Assembly (NCBI GenBank): GCA_002480565.1
Contig: DLCK01000026.1
Coordinates: 154,717 to 218,716 of the forward strand
Source: Phycisphaerales bacterium UBA7800
GTDB taxonomy: Bacteria > Planctomycetota > Phycisphaerae > Phycisphaerales > Phycisphaeraceae
DNA length: 64,000 nt
Direction of reading: 5' to 3'
Positions 36,223 through 44,213 of this stretch are shown here, in pieces. Numbering within the stretch: the stretch's first letter is position 1; every line of letters starts with the position of its first letter. The translations under genes were made by a program, and so were the position numbers. A model generated the notes under the pieces. It was not told the DNA's origin. It searched no databases and saw only the letters and a program-made list of their open reading frames with translations.

Positions 36223-36927
36223 TCATTGCAGATTAAAGTTGTCAATGGATGTATCGTCTGCCAGATCGGTTGTGTTTTGAATGATGTACTGAGCAGTGAA
36301 AAAACGTGTGTGTCCATCGGCAAATAGTATGGGTGTGCCTGTCTTGTGGCGGTCAATGGCGAATTTCATATCCTGCCCGACACGATGAGCGCTGCTTAAA
36401 TGCCAGTCGTTGGTATGCGACACATGAATTTTGATTGAAGGTCGTGGGATATTCAGAAAGAATCGAGGCTGTTGCCATCTCTTGGGATTCCAGCCTGAAA
36501 CCGTTGTCATGTAAAGCGATTCAGCAATGGAGTCACTCCACGGCGAGGCGTTGGGGTCATTGAACTCACAACGCCAGATGGAATTATTCATGTTGGAAAA
36601 TTTTTGTTTATATCCACCCCAAAAGGAATTGGTGTGACTACCAGACCATTCTGGCATACCGGTGTAGGGGCCGATGCAACTCCACATATTCATTCCCGGG
36701 TAATTATTGTCTCCAGTCAGTGGCGGCAGGTAGTCATTGAAATCAGACATATACATGACAAAGCCAAGCCCCACCTGTTTCATGTTTGACATACATTTTG
36801 CCGTCCATGCAGTCTCGCGCGCTTTTTTCAAAGCTGGAAGCAATATGGCAACAAGCATTGCAATAATGGAAATCACAACCAGCAACTCAATGAGCGTGAA
36901 AGCAGAATGTGAACGAGAATGTGTCAT
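36223..36927 (-). CDS. Pseudopilin with H-x9-DG C-terminal motif
   Basis: A 234-residue protein with SAFTLIELLVVISIIAML at about residues 8-25 and C-terminal HKTGTPILFADGH, the H-x9-DG motif of planctomycete pseudopilins, followed by a tail close to TDLADDxSIDNFNL. Conserved Cys in TAKC, MWSCIG and IWRCEFND suggest a disulfide-stabilised head. ATG 36927 follows AAGGA by eight bases; about 63 in-frame upstream codons would overlap the preceding gene and are not accepted. Fourth in the array. Confidence 0.92.
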   Translation of the reverse strand: MTHSRSHSAFTLIELLVVISIIAMLVAILLPALKKARETAWTAKCMSNMKQVGLGFVMYMSDFNDYLPPLTGDNNYPGMNMWSCIGPYTGMPEWSGSHTNSFWGGYKQKFSNMNNSIWRCEFNDPNASPWSDSIAESLYMTTVSGWNPKRWQQPRFFLNIPRPSIKIHVSHTNDWHLSSAHRVGQDMKFAIDRHKTGTPILFADGHTRFFTAQYIIQNTTDLADDTSIDNFNLQ

Positions 36928-36955
36928 GGCACCGGTCCTTGATTCACCAGAAGAT

Positions 36956-37678
36956 TTATCGCAGATTGAAGTTGTCAATGGACTTGTCGTCGGCAAGATC
37001 GGTAATGTTTTCGAGAATATGTTCAGCGGTATAAAACTTGGCATGTGAATCCGCAAAAAGAATCGGAGTGCCTGTTTTATGCCGATATATCGCAAAACCC
37101 GATGTACTGGCGACATTGGCTACAGAACTCAAATGCCAGTCATTTGAATGGGACACATGGATTTTGATCGCCGGTTGAGGGATATCAAAAAAGAATCGGG
37201 GATCGCCCCATTTTTGCGGGCTGGTCCCTGAAATTTTTGTCATGTACATCGACTCACCCAAGGTTTTACGCCAAGGATGGGATTCGGAGTCGTTAAAAGA
37301 ACAACCCCAGATTGTGCGTTGGAAGATAGCGGTTCGCTGTTTGTATTGTCCCCAGATACTGCTGCCGCTTTGATGCCCACGCCATTCTTCCATACCGGTG
37401 TAGGGGCCGATGCAGTTCCACATGCCGTAGACCTGAATCGTTGGCTCAGTGGCAGAGCGTTGTTGATTAAGCGGTGGCAGATAATCATTGTAATCCACCA
37501 GGTACATGGCGAAACCCGAGCCAATCTGCTTCATGTTGGCCAAACACTTGGAGGTCAATGCCGATTGGCGTGCCTTGGCCAACGCCGGGAGCAGAATGCC
37601 CACAAGCATCGCGATGATGGAAATGACAACCAGTAACTCGATGAGTGTAAAAGCATGTTTTGAACGTGTGTGATGCAT
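36956..37678 (-). CDS. Pseudopilin with variant H-x9-DS motif
   Basis: A 240-residue protein with HAFTLIELLVVISIIAML at about residues 8-25. The C-terminal motif is HKTGTPILFADSH, so the Gly of H-x9-DG is replaced by Ser, unlike the other paralogues. The tail NITDLADDKSIDNFNLR is nearly identical to those of the neighbours, showing recent duplication. Conserved MWNCIGPYTGMEEW and IWGCSFND. ATG 37678 is chosen; AAGG lies ten bases upstream. Third in the array. Confidence 0.92.
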   Translation of the reverse strand: MHHTRSKHAFTLIELLVVISIIAMLVGILLPALAKARQSALTSKCLANMKQIGSGFAMYLVDYNDYLPPLNQQRSATEPTIQVYGMWNCIGPYTGMEEWRGHQSGSSIWGQYKQRTAIFQRTIWGCSFNDSESHPWRKTLGESMYMTKISGTSPQKWGDPRFFFDIPQPAIKIHVSHSNDWHLSSVANVASTSGFAIYRHKTGTPILFADSHAKFYTAEHILENITDLADDKSIDNFNLR

Positions 37679-37707
37679 CCTGTTTCCGCCTTGATTGATC
37701 ATGAAAC

Positions 37708-38430
37708 TTACCTGAGATTGAAGTTGTCAATGTCCTCGTCATTTGAAAGATCCGTCAGGTCATTGATGATGGACTCTGCGCTGTAAAACCGAACATGGCC
37801 ATCAGCAAAGGAGATGGGGGTGCCCGTTTCATGACGGTAAATATCAAAGCTGCTTGTTGAACCAACACTACTTCGCCCACCAAGGTGATAGTCACCGCCG
37901 GTATGCGAAACATGCACTTTGATTGAAGGTGTTGGGATATCCAAAAAGACGCGCGGGTCGGCCCATTGGCGAGGATTCCAGCCGGACCTTGGGGTCATAT
38001 ACAGTGATTCGCCATAGGTCCCTTTCCACGGGTGAGAGTCGGGATCGTTGAATCGGCAACCCCACATGGTCCGTGCAAAAATTGGATACTTCTGCTTGTA
38101 AGCCCCCCAATAGGAGTTGGAAGACTTTTCGCCGTTCCATTCTTCCATGTTGGTATAGATACCCAGACAATTCCACATGCCGTATTGCTTGGAGGTTTTC
38201 CAGGACTTGTTGGATTTTTCCTGATTCACCGGTGGCAGGTAGTCTCGGTTGTCCGCCATATACATGTTAAAAGCCAAGCTGATTTGTTTGAGATTCGACG
38301 AACACTTGGCGGTATAGGCAGACTTTCGCGCCTTGGCTAATGCAGGCAGCAGGATCGCCATGAGCAAAGAAATAATGGAGATCACGACCAGCAACTCAAT
38401 GAGTGTGAAAGCATTCTGTTTGCGTTTCAT
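37708..38430 (-). CDS. Pseudopilin with H-x9-DG C-terminal motif
   Basis: A 240-residue protein. It starts MKRKQNAFTLIELL with the membrane helix to about residue 28, and has HETGTPISFADGH near the C-terminus (H-x9-DG) and the tail DLTDLSNDEDIDNFNLR. Conserved MWNCLGIYTNMEEW and MWGCRFNDPDSHPW. GAGGT lies five bases before the ATG. Second in the array. It is slightly more diverged than its neighbours in the tail. Confidence 0.93.
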   Translation of the reverse strand: MKRKQNAFTLIELLVVISIISLLMAILLPALAKARKSAYTAKCSSNLKQISLAFNMYMADNRDYLPPVNQEKSNKSWKTSKQYGMWNCLGIYTNMEEWNGEKSSNSYWGAYKQKYPIFARTMWGCRFNDPDSHPWKGTYGESLYMTPRSGWNPRQWADPRVFLDIPTPSIKVHVSHTGGDYHLGGRSSVGSTSSFDIYRHETGTPISFADGHVRFYSAESIINDLTDLSNDEDIDNFNLR

Positions 38431-38464
38431 GTGTTACCTCACAATTTGCGTCGTTGTACGTGGG

Positions 38465-39187
38465 TCATCGCAGATTGAAGTTGTTGATGTCTCTGTCGTC
38501 GGCCAGATCGGTGATGTTGTCGATGATGTACTGAGCATCAAAGAATCGGACGTGCCCGTCAGCAAAGAGAATGGGCGTGCCGGTCTTGTGACGGTTGATA
38601 TCAAATTGAGTGGTCACGCCGACATTGGCTACGCTGCTCAGATGCCAATCGGTGGCATGAGAGACGTGGATTTTCACCGAAGGCTGAGGGATATTCAGAA
38701 AGAATCGGGGATCACCCCATTGGTAAGGATTGCCCCAGCTTGAGACCGGCGTCATGTAAATGGACTCAGCAAGCATGTCACCCCCCCAGGGTGCTGCGTC
38801 GCGGTGGTTAAACGGGCAGGTCCACACAGAATTTTTCATGGTGTCATGTCGTTGTTTGTAGGCTCCCCAGAAACTACCGGTGTGTTCGCCAGCCCAATCA
38901 CGCATCCCGGTGTACGGGCCGATGCAGTTCCACATGCCGTATTGCTTGGGGGTTCTCCACGAATTCGTCGAACGGTTTTGATCCAGTGGCGGCAAGTAGT
39001 CCTTGTAGTCCGCCATGTACATGGCAAATCCCAGACCGATCTGCTTCATACTCGACATACACTTGCTCGTCCAGGACGCTTCACGCGCCTTACCCAAAGC
39101 TGGCAGCAGAATGGAAATCAACAAAGCAACAATGGAAATCACAACCAACAATTCAATCAAAGTAAATGCAGATTTGCGCGGTTTCAT
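38465..39187 (-). CDS. Pseudopilin with H-x9-DG C-terminal motif, coupled to the regulator
   Basis: A 240-residue protein. It starts MKPRKSAFTLIELL and has HKTGTPILFADGH and the tail NITDLADDRDINNFNLR. Its ATG overlaps the stop codon of the upstream GntR/LacI-type regulator (ATGA at 39184-39187), with GGAGG upstream inside the regulator gene. This coupling makes the regulator the first gene of the operon. Such pseudopilins are thought to build short pilus-like or secretion structures; the assembly ATPase is not adjacent, but an FHA-GspE ATPase is encoded at 60.9 kb. Confidence 0.93.
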   Translation of the reverse strand: MKPRKSAFTLIELLVVISIVALLISILLPALGKAREASWTSKCMSSMKQIGLGFAMYMADYKDYLPPLDQNRSTNSWRTPKQYGMWNCIGPYTGMRDWAGEHTGSFWGAYKQRHDTMKNSVWTCPFNHRDAAPWGGDMLAESIYMTPVSSWGNPYQWGDPRFFLNIPQPSVKIHVSHATDWHLSSVANVGVTTQFDINRHKTGTPILFADGHVRFFDAQYIIDNITDLADDRDINNFNLR

Positions 39188-40356
39188 GATAAAACCTCCG
39201 GGGAAGATGTGGACGTGCTTTCCAATAAACCCAATCGGTCAAGTAAAGCAGACAAATCAGGCCCCAATCGCTTATCCGCGCCACATGTCTGACGAACATG
39301 CAGATAAAGCGGCGGACTCTGTGTGGACTGATCAGCTTCATCCTTGGATAACGCCAACGCATGACGCAATAACCAATGGGCAACGTACTCATAACGCGTA
39401 TAGAAAGAACTCAAAGGCGGATCGCTGTGTAAGGCCGCATCCGTATCGTTGTAACCCAGAACCGCAAAGTCCCCCGGTGCACTTAAACCAATCTTGTGCA
39501 TCGCAGTAAGCAGCCGAACGGCATGCGTATCGTCATAAGCAATGACCGCGAGCTTGGGGCACAGTGGAGCCAATTCAGTTGCCAGTTTATCCATCGCATG
39601 CGAGCCGGACTTGACTAGGTGACTGCGAAAATCCGTAATCCCAAATCGGCAGATAAAGTTGGTGTAACCCATCATTTTACGCTGGAGAATTGTGTCCTCC
39701 GGAGAAACCGGGCCAACAAAAGCAATCTGCTCATAACCCAACTCAGTGAAATACGCACCGGCAGCTTCCACACACTGCTGAGTCGTCTGGCCAAAGAGCG
39801 TCGGACGCTCAAAGCAATTTTCCTCTAAACCGGGCAATAACACCGGTACGCAAATCGGCAAACCCGACCGCCGCACCAACGTCGCCAACTCATCAGATTG
39901 ATCCCATGGCAACCACGGAACAATCACACTGCCGCAACCCTCGCGAGCCAACTCCTTGATCTGAGCATCAGCCTGAACGCCAAAATGATCCACCATCTTG
40001 GTAATCAAATGAACCTCACGCTGTCGAGCCTCCTCAGCAAGGAGTCCGGCAATGCGAAGACCATAGGCATCACCCTTGGCATGCAATAACAAGCCAATTC
40101 GATCCTGCTGGCTGGCGGCACCGGTACTGTCAAAATCAGCCACAAACGTCCCGCTACCTGTCCGTTTGACCACGCGGCCTTCCTGACTCAGCAGGTTCAA
40201 GGCCTTGCGAACCGTTAGAAAACTACAGCCAAGCTCAGACGCCAAGTCGCGTTCAGAAGGCAACTTATCACCACTTTCGAGGGTCTGGATCAACTGGTCA
40301 AGGTGTTCCTTGATCATCAGGTATTTGAGCTGAGGTGATGAACTGATAAGCGACAT
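39184..40356 (-). CDS. GntR-type winged-helix regulator with LacI-like sensor domain
   Basis: A 390-residue transcription factor with the domain order of Bacillus AraR. The N-terminal GntR winged helix (about residues 15-75) contains KLPSERDLASELGCSFLTVRKAL and KRTGSGTFVADF. A periplasmic-binding-protein-like sensor (about 85-370) begins DRIGLLLHAKGDAYGLR and includes FAVLGYNDTDAA. It probably binds a sugar-type ligand and controls its own operon with the pseudopilins (inference). No Shine-Dalgarno; a promoter ends six bases before the ATG, so the mRNA may be leaderless. Confidence 0.9.
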   Translation of the reverse strand: MSLISSSPQLKYLMIKEHLDQLIQTLESGDKLPSERDLASELGCSFLTVRKALNLLSQEGRVVKRTGSGTFVADFDSTGAASQQDRIGLLLHAKGDAYGLRIAGLLAEEARQREVHLITKMVDHFGVQADAQIKELAREGCGSVIVPWLPWDQSDELATLVRRSGLPICVPVLLPGLEENCFERPTLFGQTTQQCVEAAGAYFTELGYEQIAFVGPVSPEDTILQRKMMGYTNFICRFGITDFRSHLVKSGSHAMDKLATELAPLCPKLAVIAYDDTHAVRLLTAMHKIGLSAPGDFAVLGYNDTDAALHSDPPLSSFYTRYEYVAHWLLRHALALSKDEADQSTQSPPLYLHVRQTCGADKRLGPDLSALLDRLGLLESTSTSSPEVLS

Positions 40357-40362
40357 ACGAAT

Positions 40363-40391
40363 ACAATAGGACTACCATAGCACAAAGTCAA
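40363..40391 (-). promoter_or_regulatory. Sigma70-type promoter for the pseudopilin operon, apparently leaderless
   Basis: Reading the minus strand: TTGACT (40386-40391), 17-base spacer, TATTGT (40363-40368), then six bases to the ATG. Both boxes match consensus well and the geometry places the transcript start at or beside the ATG. Confidence 0.65.
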
Positions 40392-40840
40392 TGCTATACA
40401 TTTGTTATTGCTTGTGGATAGCAGCCTGTCTTTTACAGGTTTGAAAGCGCCCTTGATCCATGGCTCAGCTAAAAACGATACAACCATTTATTTTTGTTGT
40501 ATTTGTGATCTTTTACCTGCTTTTTTCCAAGAACAGTATAAGCACTCTGACGTCAATAAAGAATATAAAATGCAGTATGAATTTGTTAAAACATAGCATT
40601 TGCAATGCACTTTAGTCCGATGAGTCACATTCGTCATTATTGAAGTCTTGGCGGAGTAGTCTGTCTGAGGGTAAACCAAAGAGATAGTGTTATGTAAGTT
40701 GAACAGTATTCACCATTAAGGTTTACACAACCTATCCACCGGGACAATTTTTCTACTTGCACTCTCATGGTTTGGCCGATACCTTTTGTGCGATCGCCGT
40801 ACGTGGGGGTCAGTACTTGGGGCCGAAACTGGAACGATTT
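40392..40840. other. AT-rich gap without a supported gene
   Basis: About 450 bases between the divergent regulator and small membrane protein genes. The part 40470-40640 is strongly AT-rich. I find no convincing ORF, RNA gene or terminator; a few -10-like hexamers (for example TATAAG at 40538) are not backed by -35 boxes. Confidence 0.4.
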
Positions 40841-41140
40841 ATGGGCAACTTAGGGAAAATCATGGCTTGGGGCACCGTCGTGGCAATCGGCGTGGTCACC
40901 ACAGCTTTAGCCGTCTGGCTGATTCGATCTCCTCAAATCGTCCAAGATACACCCTTGGAATCCGTGGTGAAGCATCCGGGCATGGTCATTGGGGTGGCCG
41001 TGCTTGCGATACTGCCTTGGTGGACACTGGTTTTTAGTGCCATCGATTCGGATAGCGCTCGTTCAAAAGGGCGTAAGGGACCAGCCGACTGGTTATCAGT
41101 CATGATCGTCGACCGAGAACGTCACGATAAACGCTGGTAG
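40841..41140 (+). CDS. Small two-pass membrane protein, unknown function
   Basis: A 99-residue protein, not recognised. Hydrophobic segments lie at about residues 6-26 (MAWGTVVAIGVVTTALAVWLI) and 46-66 (GMVIGVAVLAILPWWTLVF), with a basic, soluble C-terminus (SKGRKGPADWLSVMIVDRERHDKRW). ATG 40841 is chosen because GGA is at a suitable distance and translation upstream of it is hydrophilic and Cys/Gly-rich; an in-frame ATG at 40757 is possible. A hairpin follows at 41166-41201. Confidence 0.65.
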   Translation: MGNLGKIMAWGTVVAIGVVTTALAVWLIRSPQIVQDTPLESVVKHPGMVIGVAVLAILPWWTLVFSAIDSDSARSKGRKGPADWLSVMIVDRERHDKRW

Positions 41141-41165
41141 TTCCATTTTTATCCTATCTTTAACT

Positions 41166-41201
41166 TGAAACACGATCAGACAAACCACTGGTCGTGTTTC
41201 A
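41166..41201. terminator. Stem-loop after small membrane protein gene
   Basis: TGAAACACGA and TCGTGTTTCA form a perfect 10-bp stem around a 16-base loop. No T-run follows on the plus strand, so it may be a Rho-type end or an RNA-stability element. Confidence 0.45.
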
Positions 41202-41315
41202 TGCTGCGCGTCGGTTACTTGATCTTGATTCGGTTTCTATTTTCTGGCAATCCTGTCCTCAAACGGCCTAATCTCAAGCCACTGATCGGACGATGACATA
41301 TTGTGAGGATATGCC

Positions 41316-42500
41316 ATGACCGCAACGCAAACGGATAACAATCCAAGGATCGGCCAGGCGGTGCAATATGCACGCGAAACGCTAAGCATCCCAAGCCGAG
41401 TCGAATGGATCGAAAAAGCTGTCGATCACCTTGTCCAACCGACCCAAACCTGGGGCATCTGTGACGAGGATCGCGCTTCGAGACTCACCATTGTGCTCAC
41501 CGAAGCACTGACCAATGCTGTAGTCCATGGCAACCTGGGGATCAGCTCAGAACTTAAGGAAGATGGCGACGCCTTTGCCATCGAACTCTCACGCCGATCA
41601 AGCCAGGAAGACCTGGCGTCCAAGCCTGTTGACATTGAAGCAGAATACGACGGCACCTGTGCCACCTGGACCATCACCGACCAGGGCAACGGCTTTGATG
41701 TCGAATCCTTTATCAAAAAACTCGACGACGACGGCCCGGACCTGGATCTGCTCTCAGGTCGAGGTGTCATGCTCATCCGAGCCTTTGTCGATGAAGTCAC
41801 CTGGGATCTGGGCGGCAGACAAATCCGATTCACCATGACCCGACCCGGTGTCAATCGCCGTAAGCAACGCCGGCTGCAAACCCACCAACCCGTCCGTGTG
41901 GCTTCCTATGGCAACAACGGCAAGGTCGACTGGGGCAAGGCGCTCGACGCACTCACCTTGGACCTTTCATCCGGTGGTGCGAGCCTGCTGCATCCATCCG
42001 TGGAAAATGCCACACGCTTGATGATCGAAATCAAAGGTCCCAAAGGCAAGATGTACATCCCCGCCGAAGTCTGTCGAACCCAACAGATCGACGAAGAGAT
42101 GATCCAGATTGGTTGCCGTTTCCTGGCACCTGGACCTGATCAAAAGGGCGTCTACACCACACTCGCTCAGCAGATCAAGGCCTTGGAAAAACTCATCGCA
42201 CAACTCGAAAAAGTTCAGGACACTGGAACCTTCTCAGCCATGCGATCCCACGCACGTGCGGTCTTCACCGACCCCGTTCAGGTCGATATGCTCGATGGCA
42301 GCAAGATCCGCAAAGCAGTTGGACGCGACCTTTCCAAAGGCGGCGTCTCCTTCATCGGTCAATACGAACTCAAACGCGGTACACAAATCGGCATCACCCT
42401 CCAACATGGTGACGAACAACCCATCAAGGTTCTGGGCGTGGTCATGCGTTGCAACAAACTCACCGGTAAACACTATGACATTGGTGTGAAGTTTATTTGA
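41316..42500 (+). CDS. RsbW-like HATPase fused to two PilZ domains
   Basis: A 394-residue signalling protein. Residues about 20-175 are a GHKL ATPase of the anti-sigma kinase (RsbW/SpoIIAB) type: N-box EALTNAVVHGN (64-73), G1 box TDQGNGFD (121-128), G2 box GRGVMLIRAF (148-157). Two PilZ domains follow: RRKQR (RxxxR, 181-185) with DLSSGG (216-221), and RSHAR (310-314) with DLSKGG (338-343). Both keep the c-di-GMP-binding pattern. Such a fusion suggests that c-di-GMP controls a serine kinase or anti-sigma activity (inference). GAGG lies upstream of the ATG. The SpoIIE phosphatase gene follows. Confidence 0.9.
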   Translation: MTATQTDNNPRIGQAVQYARETLSIPSRVEWIEKAVDHLVQPTQTWGICDEDRASRLTIVLTEALTNAVVHGNLGISSELKEDGDAFAIELSRRSSQEDLASKPVDIEAEYDGTCATWTITDQGNGFDVESFIKKLDDDGPDLDLLSGRGVMLIRAFVDEVTWDLGGRQIRFTMTRPGVNRRKQRRLQTHQPVRVASYGNNGKVDWGKALDALTLDLSSGGASLLHPSVENATRLMIEIKGPKGKMYIPAEVCRTQQIDEEMIQIGCRFLAPGPDQKGVYTTLAQQIKALEKLIAQLEKVQDTGTFSAMRSHARAVFTDPVQVDMLDGSKIRKAVGRDLSKGGVSFIGQYELKRGTQIGITLQHGDEQPIKVLGVVMRCNKLTGKHYDIGVKFI

Positions 42501-42503
42501 AAG

Positions 42504-42615
42504 GTAATAGAGAGTAGTGAATAGAGAGTAGGCAGTAGTACCAATCAGAAAAGCACTTGCAAATGCAATAATCATTGTTTTTTTCTACTCCCTACTCCCT
42601 GTTCCCTACTTCCTG
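42504..42615. repeat. GGGAGTA-type repeats, inverted pair
   Basis: A degenerate GAGAGTAG stretch (42504-42540) and an opposite-oriented CTACTCCCTACTCCC stretch (42585-42615) flank 44 bases between the two signalling genes. They are related to the repeat at 5195-5230 and occupy the place of the ribosome-binding site for the phosphatase gene. Confidence 0.6.
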
Positions 42616-42621
42616 TAAAAA

Positions 42622-43812
42622 ATGATTGACGCATCCCTATTAGTACTCAATGCTGCAACAAGCTCGGATGACTCCAGACATCTGGTGCAGTCTGTCGTCG
42701 AACATTGGCCTAAACAAGACCAACCCCATGTCGAATTTGTCACACCCACGGATTTAATGGGGCGGAACCTCACCGACGATGCGGCGGCGGTCTGGCTGCT
42801 TGCGGATAATGACCCGGTGTCGATCCTTGCGGTCATTGAACATCTGCGTTTACCGATTCTGCTCACCGATCTGTCCGCTGCTCGTATGGACAAGCCGTTG
42901 GGTTCGCTGATTTATGGGCGCAATATTGCCATCCCCTCGGACGCTGCACCTTCGGAAATTCGCGCGGTGGTGGAGAGTACGCTTGGCCATGCGTGCAACA
43001 TTGATGAACTCAATCAGGAGTTGGGCATTGCTCAGCGACTTCAAAAATCGTTGATGACTCAGGTCGAAACACTGGATCAGGAAATGCAGCTTGCAGCCAA
43101 GATGCAGAAGCTGTTCCTGCCTCGGAACCTTCCCCAAATGCCAGGTACGAAATTCGAGGTGTTGTTTCAACCTTCGTTTTACGTCTCAGGGGATATCTAC
43201 GATGTCCAGCAGATCACCGAACATGATGTGACCTTCTTCATTGCCGATGCCGTTGGCCATGGCGCGCCGGCTGCCTTGATGACCATGTTCATCAAGCAGA
43301 GCATGAAACTCTCCGAGACCGTGGAGGGTGAATTACAAGTCATCTCACCGGACGTGGTACTCACACGGCTGAATCAGGACATCATGAGTCGCGATCTGGA
43401 TACGTTTAACTTTGCCACCGTCTGCATTGGCACGTACAACAGTCAAACCCATGTCCTGCGGATGGCCCACTCGATTCATCCTGCTCCCATTCGCCTCAAG
43501 CCCGATGGCGGCATCGAAGAGATCGTCCTTGAAGGCCCTATGCTGGGTATCTGCGATGACGAACCCTTTGAACTCAAAACGCTGACACTGCAAAAGGGCG
43601 ATCGCCTGTTGATTCACAGTGATGGTTTTGAACTGGCCTTTGGCAATCCTGATGAACCGATGAACCCTCAGTACATCGAACACCTGCATGCCATGGCACA
43701 GGGTACGCAGGATGAAGCGATCAAGCTGCTCAAAACCAAGCTCGACCGCCAGGCTGGCTCGATCAATCAACTCGATGATTTAACGGTGTTGATGTTGGAT
43801 GTAACTGAGTAA
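42622..43812 (+). CDS. SpoIIE/RsbU-type PP2C phosphatase
   Basis: A 396-residue serine/threonine phosphatase. Residues 1-125 are a degenerate receiver-like domain (ASLLVLNAATSS, VSILAVIEHLRLPILLTDL). A coiled coil (about 125-165) leads into the PP2C_SIG domain (about 175-395), with metal-binding motifs VSGDIYDV (188-195) and ADAVGHGAPAAL (208-219) and a late DDLTVLMLDV. In partner switching, such phosphatases dephosphorylate a STAS anti-anti-sigma factor; no STAS gene or sigma factor lies in the window. Encoded 121 bases after the HATPase-PilZ gene, so the two probably form one pathway. Confidence 0.92.
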   Translation: MIDASLLVLNAATSSDDSRHLVQSVVEHWPKQDQPHVEFVTPTDLMGRNLTDDAAAVWLLADNDPVSILAVIEHLRLPILLTDLSAARMDKPLGSLIYGRNIAIPSDAAPSEIRAVVESTLGHACNIDELNQELGIAQRLQKSLMTQVETLDQEMQLAAKMQKLFLPRNLPQMPGTKFEVLFQPSFYVSGDIYDVQQITEHDVTFFIADAVGHGAPAALMTMFIKQSMKLSETVEGELQVISPDVVLTRLNQDIMSRDLDTFNFATVCIGTYNSQTHVLRMAHSIHPAPIRLKPDGGIEEIVLEGPMLGICDDEPFELKTLTLQKGDRLLIHSDGFELAFGNPDEPMNPQYIEHLHAMAQGTQDEAIKLLKTKLDRQAGSINQLDDLTVLMLDVTE

Positions 43813-43887
43813 AGCCACTGCCCATCCACTCAAATAACAATTCTCACCTGCCATGTCATCGCATGTAAATTGTATGTTTGAGTCACT

Positions 43888-44115
43888 CTATGCAATCAGA
43901 TCGAGTTTTTGCTGGAGTCGGACTTTGACCATTCGGGCATTGTTTTCCATCCGGGAGATCGCCTGTGATTTATTGGCATTGCCAGTGGCTTCGATCATCG
44001 ACCGACGATGGCGATCCACCAGCGTGCGAAATTCACCGACACGCGACATGGTTATCGGCCTGGATATAGGCGGGAAGACCTGTTGAACACCAACTTTTGG
44101 AATCATCAAACTCAT
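43888..44115 (-). CDS. Small hypothetical protein
   Basis: A 75-residue protein, not recognised. It has a Pro-containing N-terminus (MSLMIPKVGVQQVFPPISRP), and residues about 25-75 are amphipathic helix, basic, with no Cys or membrane segment. AGGG is placed six to seven bases before the ATG. No other ORF competes on this stretch, and the gene is convergent with the phosphatase gene. It may be real but rests only on coding potential and the ribosome-binding site. Confidence 0.45.
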   Translation of the reverse strand: MSLMIPKVGVQQVFPPISRPITMSRVGEFRTLVDRHRRSMIEATGNANKSQAISRMENNARMVKVRLQQKLDLIA

Positions 44116-44213
44116 AATGCTGCCCTGACGTGTTAAAACGTCACCTGAAACGAAAAATACAGACAGGTTCAGGGCAAGTCAGAATCCAAGTTTTTCAGCG
44201 TTTATGGCCTTAA

